Below, piece by piece: positions 11,400-21,763 of a stretch of DNA of 64,000 nucleotides. The stretch covers positions 62,001 to 126,000 of the forward strand of contig JAOTOM010004736.1 in assembly GCA_034440615.1 (NCBI GenBank), given 5' to 3'. The translations under genes and the position numbers were made by a program. Numbering within the stretch: position 1 is the first letter of the stretch; each line of letters starts with the position of its first letter. A model generated the notes under the pieces. It saw nothing but the letters and a program-made list of their open reading frames with translations. It made no database searches and had not been told where the DNA came from. Source of the DNA: Ashinkailepas kermadecensis (lineage: Eukaryota > Arthropoda > Thecostraca > Neolepadidae).

Positions 11400-12412
11400 T
11401 CATGTTGACATGGAAGACGATAAAATGAGCACGCGGTTAAATCGCATGCCAAATTCCCACAGATGTAACGAAACACCGCTGTCTTGAAGCATGTATTGCA
11501 CATCACACCACCGTGGCAGCGTCGCCATATTGCATTTGATATACACGGCATATGAAATCAATACATAACACTGGTAAATTGATGGGTTGAATTCGCCACG
11601 TAAAGCATGCAGCGTGGGTGTAAAAAGGCAAGAGTTGATTGTGCCGAATAAATTAATTGAGCTCAGGTCCGATCCAGACCAATGAGCACCACTGACGTTC
11701 ACACAGCAGCATGCGGCAGCCATCAGCCCGTGCACTTGTCCACGTGTTCTCCTCATGACGCTGGGCTGCACGAAGCCCTTACCACACCTGCCACACCGGT
11801 GTTTGTAGTCGTGGGTGTGGACGGCGATGATGTGTTTTGTCATGTTTGACTGACATGTGAACCGTGTCTGACAGAATGAGCAGCAATAGGGCCGCTCCCC
11901 AGTATGTGTCCGCACGTGTATAGCGAGATCCATCCGTCTGACAAACCGCGCCGGACACACGTCACACTTGTGCGGCTTCACGCCGCCATGCGCCTTCATG
12001 TGCCTGTTGTAGTGCGACTGAATTGTAAACTGGGCGCCGCACTGTTCACACCGCGCCACCTTCTCGCCGGTGTGGATCCGACGGTGCTCGACAAGATGAG
12101 CAGAACATGCACACACCTTGCCGCACTCGTCACACCTGAATCCAACGCCAGTGTGAAGCACCGAATGTCTGGTCAGATGGCCCTGCCGAGTAAACGACTT
12201 GCCGCAGTCGCCGCACCGGAACGGCCGCTCGCCTGTGTGAGTCACACGATGTCTCCTCATGTGACCGGAGCGATCTGTTGAGTAGTCGCACCACTCACAC
12301 TTGTGTCGACCGGTCCTGCCGATGTGGCCGTGACGATGCTTGATGTGCGCCTCCAGACGGCGCTGCTCCAGATACCCGCAGCCGCAGTGATTGCAGTAGT
12401 GCATGACGTCAC
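11400..12412 (-). CDS. PRDM9: PRDM9 last exon: isolated finger plus C2H2 array
   Basis: The acceptor CACCACAG precedes 12412 and the phase (1) fits the SET exon at 15871. The first finger, CNHCGCGY...HIKHRH, is the lone finger that follows SET in PRDM9. After a short linker come six clear C2H2 fingers with TGE(R/K)P-type linkers; predicted base-contacting residues (-1, 3, 6) are RHR, RHR, CHE, IHR, RDI and CNK. A seventh, CGRCGKGFVQPSVMRR, loses its first histidine. Fingers differ widely from one another, unlike the near-identical repeats of mouse or human PRDM9. The frame runs another 110 codons to TGA at 11400-11402, but that tail has no finger or coding character. Dropping one A near 11744-11752 would restore a histidine and give a stop at 11723-11725, so the C-terminus is uncertain. 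Confidence 0.85.
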
Positions 12413-12421
12413 CTGTGGTGC

Positions 12422-12835
12422 ACACCAGCGTCACAAAACTACACACGCGACGTTCTGTCAACGGGTAATTAATCAAACAATGGCGATTCAACCTAGAAAT
12501 GGACGTCGTATAATCAGTGCAGTTCATGCGCTCTTGAACATAAATAACCAACCAACCAACCAAGTAATAGTGATCACTTTTGTGCCGAATAAGTAGCAAA
12601 GCATCATTTATCATTGGGCACAACCAGTAAACTATCCTTTTCGCTGTGAACGCACAGGATCAAGCCATCAGCATCAACAGGCCAGAATCTCGCAGTGCAA
12701 TGTGCAAGTACAAAACACTTCACATTGGCAAGCCGTAGTGTGTCACCAGACACCAGCACAACATTGCATGCCCTGTCAGCTGTGTCAAACAATCAACTGC
12801 TAGAACACGTGCTTCAATGCAGAGGCCAGGGAAGG
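12422..12835. repeat. Intronic duplicated segment, copy A
   Basis: Begins caccagcgtcacaaa just upstream of the finger-exon acceptor and includes a caaccaaccaac tract. It matches, with substitutions, the two parts of copy B (12922-13085 and 13780-14078). On the minus strand both copies retain a coding-like stretch (ILCVHSEKDSLLVV in A, ILCAYSNKDCLLVV in B), but copy A is frameshifted. I recognise no domain. Confidence 0.7.
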
Positions 12836-13109
12836 TTGAACGACCGAATATACATAATACACTGAGCGTTACATTTCATATGATCATTATAAAAAACTAT
12901 TTGGTAACAGATTCTGGATTATACACCAGCGTCACAAATATACACACCCCACATCCTGACAACGGGAAATCAATCAAACAACGGCGATTCAACCACGAAA
13001 TGGGCTTCGTATAGCCAGCGGAGTTCAGTGATAACTTAACTCAGATAACCAGCCAACAAGACAAACAGTGACGAATATGTTATTGCTATGCTTTTCTGTA
13101 TGTAAATGG

Positions 13110-13654
13110 TGTATTGCACGGTCATACTCGGCAGCCACCATACCATCAGAACATTAATAACATGGCCGCTTTGACGTCCAGAGCCGCTAGTACCGAGTTA
13201 AAGCCGCGGCCGTCAGTATGTACAGGTGCTGCCGCCCGGCGACAGCCGAGTGAAACTCGCTCAATAGGTGTCGCTGGCGCTGAGGAGAACGGCCACCGCA
13301 ACGGACAGTCGGCCGCCACCGATCTGCACGCTGAGCACAAAGTCGACGCAGTCGCAGCCCCACCAGCCTCCCATGGGCCGCAGGACGGTCAGGCAGGCTG
13401 CGCCGGCCGGCCATCCACAGCGACACGCAACGCACACCAGAGCCCAGCGGCGACCTGGAACACGGCGCGCGGCACGTGGAACCCGGAGGAACCACGTGGA
13501 ACACGTGAGGCCCTCGAGGGAGCAGCGTCAAGGCGGAGGCGGTGATGGTGCACAGCTGGTGGGTGAGACGCTGCCGTTCAGGCGGAGGCGCAAGTGTCTG
13601 AGAGTAGGCAGGACGGCCACGCTGCCAGCCGGCCCATAAATCCACATACGTGCG

Positions 13655-13655
<1 letters not shown>
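13110..13655. other. CpG-rich intronic insert
   Basis: About 500 bases, GC- and CpG-rich, unlike the AT-rich intron around it, ending at a TA tract. Both strands have open frames above 120 codons, as expected from composition. The finger and SET exons already join in phase without it, so it need not be an exon. Internal promoter, alternative exon or inserted element all remain possible. Confidence 0.35.

Positions 13656-13656
<1 letters not shown>

Positions 13657-13720
<64 letters not shown>
13657..13720. repeat. (TA)n microsatellite
   Basis: 32 TA dinucleotides inside the copy B interruption. Confidence 0.95.
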
Positions 13721-13722
<2 letters not shown>

Positions 13723-14641
13723 AATACAAATGCATATGCATATATATACACGCCATATATGTGCATCGTCACATAAGTGACAAAGTATCAATTTACCATT
13801 AGACACAACCAGCAAACAATCCTTGTTGCTGTAGGCGCATAGGATTATCTCGTCGACATCGGCGCTGTCAGCATATCGCAGCGCAATGTGCATCACAAGT
13901 AGAAACTAGTTTGCTTTTCATATTGGCATGCCGTAGTGCGTCATCTTCACAGCACCAGCACAACAGTACGTGTCCTGTCAGCTGTGCCACATAATCAACT
14001 GTCAGAAAACGAGCTTCACAGCCGATACCTGTCATGACGATGTCAATGCTCGTTTGGAAACAATGACTGTTATACACCAGGTAGGTAGTTTAATTCGGTA
14101 TGTACACAATTGATACAATTAATTATATGATACAACGCACATCCTTCATTCAAGTGCGTTCAACCTGAGCTGGTCTACGATTGACTCTGACTGGTATTAC
14201 ACCAAATTACAGTTGATATAATCATAGAAAAGCATCAGGTGCAAAATTATGTTGAACTATTTATACAACTATACATGTTGAAATAATCAGTACCTCGCAT
14301 TCATATATTCGTAGATATGCCCTTCGAAGCACTTCCCGATTTCCTACCTTTGATCACCATTTGCGCACCTACTAAATAACACGAATCCGAGTCACCATGC
14401 GTGCAGTGGCACTCAAGAAGCCAACACCATCAATGTGTAAAAAACTGAACAGTTCCTCGTGCTGAACGTTGTGGACCGCCATTCAGCAATATCTTAATCG
14501 TCTTCACATCACACGTTCATGGTAGGATAGTACATCTCATATGCATTGGGCAGCTCTAATACCTACATAAAAGCACATAACGCTTACCTGATGTACCATC
14601 AAAAATAGCATGCAACATCGCAAATATGTAGTAGGTACACA

Positions 14642-15770
14642 CACTGGCGGATCCGGGGGGCATTCCGGCCATGCCCCCCAAGCGCTTCAGAGGGGGGCCA
14701 TAGTATCTTTGGCCCCCAAACCAACAAGTAAACTGAATTAAAATGCAGTAATCTTTGCTGAGGTTAAAAATAGCGTTCCGGGTGAAATAATCTCCATTTT
14801 ACAGGTATTTTTTTACTAATTTTTGGAAGCACAATATGGTAGCAGAGTAGATTCTGACATGCCGAGGGTTCTATGCTGTTGAAGTTCTGCTTACAGCAAG
14901 AGATGACGAAATCGCGTTTTTATTCCTTCGTCAGATAGGTTCATGAAGTTTGTTTAGCCAGTAACGGGCAAGTGGACCCAATGAGCCGATTTCGAAAGCG
15001 AAATTTGACAGGATGTTTGTGCGAGTGACCAGTTGAGCTCAGTTGAGCAGCATGTTTCGTATGTTGGTGTTGGGGTTGCTAAGATGACAGACAGGCTACA
15101 TTGACTGTTTTTTTCAGAAGAATAGCAACAGGAGGTATGTATTTACACTGGCGGATCCGGAGGGGCCATTCCGGCCATGGCCCCCCGAAGCGCTAAAGGG
15201 GGGCCATGGTGCCTTTTGGCCCCCGAAACCAACGAAGTCAACTAAATTAAAATGCAGTAACCTTTGCCGAGGTTAAAAGTAGCGTCTGGATGAAGAATCT
15301 CCAATTTTAAATTTTAAAAAATATTGTTTGGAAGCCAGTGTGGTAGCATAGTGATTCTACACACATCGAGGGTTCCATGCTCTAAGTTCTGCTTACAGCA
15401 GAGTTGACAAAATCGGATCCGCCAGTGTGTCACGTGCATGAACGTTGACGTGGTACAAGACGTTGAACGAGAACGTGAACGTTTTGGTAAGCAAGAACAA
15501 AATCCGGTAACATAGAAACGGTGGAGGTAGGCTGGGGCCCCTACACGGTAACTACGTTGTATTATTATTTTTGTCTTCAGATTCTTCTTTGCCAAATAGT
15601 GGTCGAAATCCGGTGCTTTTAACCAAAATAGCGGGAGAAGGGGCACCCTCCAAATCCGTTCGACTCCTGCCCTGATGTAATTCCTAGGTACGCCACTGGG
15701 GGGGGGGGGGGGGGAGGGGCTGACGCCGAAAACCGAAAGTTTGCCCCCCAAATCGATGGGCGATCGAGTG
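14642..15770. mobile_element. hAT-like non-autonomous element, 1.13 kb, with internal tandem duplication
   Basis: Starts CACTGGCGGATCCGG and ends GATCGAGTG. The octamer ggtacaca flanks both ends (14634-14641 and 15771-15778), a perfect 8-bp target duplication as made by hAT transposases. The first about 500 bases are repeated in diverged form from 15146. The unit from 15146 to the end is the inverted counterpart of the element at 45358-46014. No transposase frame is visible; the minus-strand open frame 15314-15751 is element sequence. It lies in the PRDM9 intron between SET and the fingers. Confidence 0.85.
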
Positions 15771-15870
15771 GGTACACAGGTGCCGACTTTATTATCGTAA
15801 TAACCGAATGCTCAATTGAAATGGCTCCAACCCTTACTTTGCTCAGTTATGAAGCCGGACTACCACTCAC

Positions 15871-16001
15871 CTAATAAAGACACGGGGACCGGTGCCGGTG
15901 GGGCCTTCCTGAAGGAGCGCACGTCGATGGCCAGCTCCTTGGCGTAGGCGTCCCCGTAATAGACCAGCAGCTCGGAGCCCTTCGGAATGGCTTTGTAAGT
16001 C
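15871..16001 (-). CDS. PRDM9: PRDM9 exon: end of PR/SET domain
   Basis: Encodes TYKAIPKGSELLVYYGDAY followed by AKELAI and a proline-rich tail. Acceptor TTGCAG, donor TTAG/GTGAGT, phases 2 in and 1 out, matching both neighbours. The ELLVYYGDAY block holds the tyrosine equivalent to human PRDM9 Y357, needed for methyl transfer. It joins directly to the finger exon. Confidence 0.93.
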
Positions 16002-17433
16002 CTGCAACAGCAAGTATGTTGTGTGTATTCAGCCAACCAATCTAAGGCTGGGCATCACAACCCACGACGGAAAATGGAGCTTATCTGGGTTTTCCGTAGA
16101 CACAAATATTATCCATGAACAATCCCAACCCATGGTGGAAAATTGAGCCTTTCTGGACTTTCACAGATAATTAATGTTTCAAATGTGAACATATTCAAGT
16201 AATATTTCAAGATATATTTCAATATATCAATAATCAAATATTCCAGAAATATTTCAGAGAAATAATGTATCTATGACCATGCCACCAACGATACGTTCTG
16301 CAGGTATCTACATATTATGCTTTCGGCCTCAGCTCGTCTAGAGATGTCACCAATTACACTTAAGCGAGTGTTATTTGTAGCTTGTCCGAAAATAAACTTA
16401 CCTAGCTATTTTGAACCCGATTGTCCAGCATGCACCGGACGTTTAAGCCAGCCGATTTCCACACACAAGACGAGTATAATGGACCCATGTCCTGATCCTG
16501 CGATATTTAGGTGAAAATCAACGCCCTAGACACCCTCGTCGAATGATAACCCCGCTTTAACGCTCTGAATCGACTCCTATAAAATAGAAAAGCATTCATA
16601 CGCAATACAATATTAGTTTCACTCGGCTAGATATCTGGCGTCTTTATCATCAAACTTTAAGATACATGCGCATTTTTTTAAAATACATTTGAACGCCGTA
16701 TCATGCTCACCATGTTGATACCTTTTTTACGTGCTCCCATGATATCCTTCACCCCACAAAATGAATTTCAGGACGCTGAATTCATCAAAACAATGCCTGG
16801 CTTATGTAATCCCACCCAGTGTTTAAATAATAGTTGTTCGTTAGATGTGAGATGTCAAAACGAGTACAGTAGGATGTCGAAATTGGTCATTGAAGCATGC
16901 CAATTATAATGTTTCAGTCCTTCATGCTCAATTTTGGGTCCATAGTGTACGGATAAGTGCATGTTTTCCATTTAAATTTTGGTGGATACCTAACATGGTG
17001 ATACCTATGCTAACGATATCGATTGCAATACCATGGTTTCAACATATGACATTGTTTAACAGATCATAGATCTATGATCAATCTCGGCACCTGGAATTGT
17101 GCAACGAGATGCTTGTGTATCACAATCCGTAATGAAGAAGTCATGGAGACATAAGCACCCATCAAGAAGCACGATGTCGATGCTTCCTTGGAAAGGATGT
17201 CTATTCAGCGCTCAGAAAATGGTACATTCCACCCTATTTTACGAATAATTTATCACTGATCCCACCATCACCCTATCGCAGCGGGGCGGGCGGCGCGTGG
17301 CGCCAGGAATAGCGGGTTTGTGTACCGACACAGTTGGCAGCGCTGGCGGCTCAAACCGTAGCAGACTACAAACGCCGACGCCTTCGTTGAAATTGGACCG
17401 TGGAACTCTTCTCCATTTAGCTACAACAAACTA
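16002..17433. other. PRDM9 intron; no further gene recognised
   Basis: AT-rich unique sequence with no array or convincing element, apart from a short GC-rich patch at 17280-17400. Confidence 0.5.
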
Positions 17434-17535
17434 GCGGTTTTTTTTTTAAAAAAAGTAAAAAAATGGGGGAATTTTTTTTTTTTTTTAAAAAAATTAAAAA
17501 AATTTTGTTTTTTTTTTTTATTTTTTTTTTTTTTA
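17434..17535. repeat. Poly-T/poly-A low-complexity tract
   Basis: Runs of T and A of 7-17 bases, about 90 bases from the 3' (donor) end of the exon at 17623-17765. Confidence 0.9.
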
Positions 17536-17622
17536 ACTTCCGAAGTATATTCGCTGACTGTGCTGCTGTAAAACCAAGAGGCTAATCATCCATCTGTACA
17601 TAGCGCAGATCGGTGGACTTAC

Positions 17623-17765
17623 CTGTAGTACATCTGGCCCTTGTACTGGAACGCGATGACGTTCTGCTCCTGCTCGAAGCGGGCGCAGTTGACGTATCTG
17701 AGCCAGTTGCTGCGGCTGGAGTCGCCGGCGTCCACGTAGTGATGGACGCGACGGCACTTCTTGAT
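17623..17765 (-). CDS. PRDM9: PRDM9 exon: PR/SET core
   Basis: Encodes IKKCRRVHHYVDAGDSSRS then NWLRYVNCARFEQEQN and VIAFQYKGQMYYR. The NW(L/M)RYVNCA and N(L/V)(V/I)AFQY blocks are signatures of the PRDM9 SET fold, where substrate and cofactor meet. The second tyrosine of MYYR corresponds to human Y341. Acceptor GCTTGCAG, donor CTACAG/GTAAGT; phases 0 and 2 fit. Confidence 0.95.
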
Positions 17766-18069
17766 CTGCAAGCAATCCACCTCTATCGTGCACTGGTGTT
17801 GCCATCACAATTAAAAATACAGACTTCAATAAAGTTGAACAAGCAATGTACACTTGTACTTAGTTGTGTACCAAGTGTACTATGTACACTTGGTTACAGA
17901 AGGCAATAATGAACTACTAGAGCATAACGTAGGTAATTCACCACGCAGATCAACGACAAATGGTTAGTAACAGTTTCCGCCCCAGCCAAGCGAGCCACCT
18001 GTCACCAACACTGTCCACCAGCGACAAGCAGCTCGCAATTGATTCCCATGCAAGCGGCAGGTGGGTCAT

Positions 18070-18775
18070 AACCGCAACACGCACATACTATCACTGTGGT
18101 ACCGTCGTGCCCTCACCACCCAACAGTCAGAATGGCAACACTCGGATACTGTCACTGTGGTACCGTCGTACCCTCGGCGCCCAACAGTCAGAATGGCAAC
18201 ACTCGGATACTGTCACTGTGGTACCGTCGTACCTTCGGCGCCCAACAGTCAGGACGGCAACACCCGCATACTATCACTGTGGTACTGTCGTGCCCTCACC
18301 ACCGAACACCCAGAACGGCAACACTCGCATACTATCACTGTGGTACCGTGGTGCCCTCGCCACCCAACAGCCAGAACGGCAACACCCGCATGCTATCACT
18401 GTGGTACCGTGGTGCCCTCGCCACCCAACAGCCAGAACGGCAACACCCGCATACTATCACTGTGGTACCGTGGTGCCCTCGCCACCCAACAGTCAGAACG
18501 GCAACACCCGCATACTATCACTGTGGTACCGTGGTGCCCTCGCCACCCAACAGTCAGAACGGCAACACCCGCATGCTATCACTGTGGTACCGTGGTGCCC
18601 TCGCCACCCAACAGCCAGAACGGCAACACCCGCATGCTATCACTGTGGTACCGTGGTGCCCTCGCCACCCAACAGCCAGAACGGCAACACCCGCATGCTA
18701 TCACTGTGGTACCGTCGTACCCTCGCCACCCAACAGTCAGAACGGCACGTACTATCACTGTAGTACCGTGGTGCC
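18070..18775. repeat. 61-bp minisatellite, about 11-12 copies
   Basis: Units carry cactgtggtaccgtggtgcc and cagccagaacggcaacac. Central copies are almost identical and edge copies diverge. 61 is not a multiple of 3, so three overlapping plus-strand frames of 230-355 codons stay open; none is a gene. Lies in the PRDM9 SET intron. Confidence 0.95.
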
Positions 18776-19743
18776 CTCGCCAATCAACAACTAATCAATG
18801 GTTTGGTATGCTGACGAACTACAACCGCCCAGCATGTTTCACGGTCCCAAAAATTACACGGTACTTTTCTGACGGTAGATGGGACACTAAAATGAGCATA
18901 GTGGCCTTTCCCGAAGGAATGTCAGTTCGTTGGGCCCGAGGCTCACTGTTGGAATGTTGTTTTCGTTGGGCGTCGAATAACAACAACGATATTCAGTTTC
19001 ACACAAAATATGCAAACAAGATGCGAAGCTGTATATATGAGATATCCATGCAACTCTTCCTTGTAAGTAAATGCCCGCGTAGCCTCCAAAAGAACATAAA
19101 CCCGCCGCTAGCTTCGCAAACTCGTTAGCCAGCTTGCGGGTTTCGCAGTGGAGTATTTTTCTTAAATCAAAATAGATGCAGGAATGCAAGCGAAATATGG
19201 TGAAAATAAGATCGTGCGCTTCTTAGCTTCACGTCTTCTGAAAGCAATCCGGTTAAGTCATAACCTATGGACACCAGCAAATTCAAAGCGAAGGATGATT
19301 ATGCATGTAGCATAGGACTTGTATGAAAGAATGTTTTTAAACAAGCTTTTGTTTGCTTTATACAACAAAGTGAAGAGAGGTAATGTATTAATGACGCCTG
19401 GGTTAAGAGTGAAGAATTGCGTTCCCCTGCGTATCATCTCATATCTGAGTATCACCCAAATCCTGAACATTTGGAATACTGCCCAAAGCTGCACATATTA
19501 AATACTAGTTGTACGTTTTGTCTTAGATTTATAGATGGCAAATTAATATTTTACGCCAATGAAGATGTAAATAAAGTCAAATGTCAAGAATTGGATATAC
19601 GTCCTTAGCTGCGTAGCTTTTCAGCACAATTTCCAATTCGGTGGCCAAACCTCGGGTCAAGAGTGTACCCACTGTATGGGGCGGTCAGGATGGTGGACCA
19701 AATACGTACACTACTCGACAGCGTTGGAGTGTAGTGACCTCAC
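18776..19743. other. PRDM9 intron remainder; nothing recognised
   Basis: Unique AT-leaning sequence. Plus-strand frames that continue out of the 61-bp array lack any domain. Confidence 0.5.
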
Positions 19744-19850
19744 CTCCCAGCTATATCCTGACGTGGTGGCACGACGTTTCTCTGTTGTGACGTCTCCTTC
19801 ATAAGGGCCAAACCTCAGCCGGGGCAGCAGGTCCTTCTCCGTCCAGATGC
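19744..19850 (-). CDS. PRDM9: PRDM9 exon: start of PR/SET core
   Basis: Encodes GIWTEKDLLPRLRFGPYEG (first G shared with the previous exon) and then a stretch ending ATTSGYSWE. RFGPYEG is the PRDM9 SET signature whose tyrosine equals human Y276. Acceptor TATTGCAG, donor GGGAG/GTGAGG; phases 1 and 0 fit neighbours. Confidence 0.95.
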
Positions 19851-21189
19851 CTGCAATAGCACACGGCAGACGTTGGGGTTTAGAGATCGACTTGGCAGCA
19901 GAGAAAATGCCGCGGACACGCACGGAACATGCCATGGAAACAACTCTGAGCTACTGCATTTCCCAAGTTCACAGCTTACACCAAAATCCAATCCAGGCCG
20001 CAGCTGTCAGCTTAACAACTCCTACAGTGCAGCGTTTTATTATCCCACGAATATGACCCCTCTGAGGTTTTCTGGTGGCTCCTAAACCGCTAAAAAGGTC
20101 GCGTTGAAATTTGCCATAGATTTGTCAATTTATAAGCGCACATCATCTTTTAAGCAATGAGCTATAGTATGATCCCCGGTTAGTCAGTTCACGACTTGCC
20201 TCAATGCGAAGTGATCTTAGGTCAGGCGAGTTTTGGAAACTTCTTTTCTGATAAGTTAAATAATAATTACAATTTATGAAAAATAATGAAGACGTGTAAT
20301 GGGAAATCACATCCTCTAATAACAATTCAAGTTTGACGTCGATATCGTGTGAGGTTATTGAGATATGACCTGAAATATCGCAAAATTATATCAGAGTATA
20401 TCAAAGGTGCTCTGGAGACTAAAAACGGGCTATTACAAAGCGATAAAATGGACAGTTTTGCATTCTTCACTGCAATTTTGAATTTTCATGTGATTAGCAC
20501 ACCCAAACTTCTTTGGGATTTTTAGCAAGAAAATGTCAATTTCCAGGAACAAAATGCATTCCGCAAAATTACCAAAGAAGGGAGGGGAAACGTGTGGCTT
20601 TACTTTTGTGACACCTACTTCATTTTTCTGAACTTCAGCTTCGGAGATCATCAGCTTTACAGGTCATCACATATCTTCATGTACTTGATATTGACCTGAT
20701 CCGTAACCTTGCCCTTCGCCCGCGCCAGTGTATGATGACTCTGGCACGGGCGTATTATTACTCTGGTAGTGTGCACATCACCGATGTGAAGGACGAAACT
20801 GCATTTGCTTCACGAACATTCTGAAGACCATGGTGAAACCCGAATGTCGACTACGCTCGGGCACTGACCTGCTTCACCTGACATATGAGGCGAAATATAA
20901 GAGGGAGATAACTTTACGCTAAGTAACTCTGAAAGCTTAAAGGATTTGGACTACATAATGCTATGTACCACATCTAAATCTAGCTTAGAACAAAAGCACG
21001 CTGGTCGTGGTGGGTAAGTGCCCACAGTGTCTATTTGTCTGCAACATCTGCGGAAGGAAATGGACTACTGGGCTACGCCCACGGTAATCTGCAAACCGAT
21101 AGCTACCGTTCATTTAACATGTTAAGAAACAGGTAATATGCTTGGCATTGAAAGTCCATCATAACATAACTGAAGCAGGGGGGTAGGAA
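19851..21189. other. PRDM9 intron; nothing recognised
   Basis: Unique AT-rich sequence, no elements or exons identified. Confidence 0.5.
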
Positions 21190-21345
21190 TGTAGCACGGA
21201 GACAAGGGCTGTAACACGGAGACAAGGGCTGTAGCACGGAGACAAGGGCTGTAGCACGGAGACAAGGGCTGTAGCACGGGTTAAGAGGACTAGCACGGGG
21301 TAAGAGGACTAGCACTGGAAAACGAGACTGCAGCAAGGGAGGTAG
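21190..21345. repeat. 20-bp minisatellite
   Basis: About five copies of gtagcacggagacaagggct, then two diverged copies with gttaagaggact. Confidence 0.9.
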
Positions 21346-21507
21346 GACTGCAGTTAGTTGGTGCTTACAGTTAAAGTATTCCGTAAAATTCAGTGCTGCC
21401 ATATTTTGTGTTATTTTATGCTCGGATACCATAACTAGAATCTGAAAATTGATCGCCAGAGGGTCAAGATTCAAGCAAAGTAAAACAGGACCGGGAAGGA
21501 TCGGTAC

Positions 21508-21601
21508 CGATGTTCGCGTCCAGGATCTTGGATCTGCCTGCGCTCAGGAAGTCGGGCAGGGTTTTCAGGTCGCGTTTCGTATCACCGATTTCCATGGACA
21601 C
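21508..21601 (-). CDS. PRDM9: PRDM9 exon: pre-SET linker
   Basis: Encodes VSMEIGDTKRDLKTLPDFLS and then AGRSKILDANI, the segment between zinc knuckle and SET (human equivalent includes SLPPGL). Acceptor CGTTTCAG; donor CATCG/GTACCG is weak, but its phase (1) is the one needed to join the SET exon as GIW. Length 94 nt. Confidence 0.85.
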
Positions 21602-21763
21602 CTGAAACGATTCAGGTGCACCTTATGCTCGCCACGCAAGGAAACAACACCAGCAGGATGGGCAATACTACCAGAACAGTTGAAACGACCTCACTGCTCC
21701 TCAGTTGTTGTCATGCATTTTCTGCAGTCCCCATTACCACATTACAGATCCATCATCCTGAGG

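Larger units (their letters stand above)
12922..14078. repeat. Intronic duplicated segment, copy B, interrupted
   Basis: Second copy of the 12422-12835 segment, split by about 700 bases of unrelated CpG-rich and TA-repeat sequence (13085-13780). On the minus strand 14077-13790 reads as one open stretch (TVDYVAQLTGHVLLCWC ... IILCAYSNKDCLLVV). Could be a decayed exon pair or a repeat-family relic. Confidence 0.65.

Noticed and set aside
11904..12281. Plus-strand open frame opposite the zinc fingers
   Set aside because: Shadow of the C2H2 exon; its residues have no domain and it follows the antisense of the finger repeats.
13114..13545. 143-codon plus-strand frame in the CpG-rich insert
   Set aside because: Alanine/arginine-rich composition expected from GC-rich DNA in any frame, with no recognisable domain or splice sites.
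15314..15751. 145-codon minus-strand open frame with proline run
   Set aside because: Lies wholly inside the hAT-like element and recurs with the element, not with any gene structure.
18061..19128. Long overlapping open frames through the 61-bp array
   Set aside because: The unit has no stop in any frame and 61 is not divisible by 3, so all frames stay open by composition. No domain, start context or exon signals.
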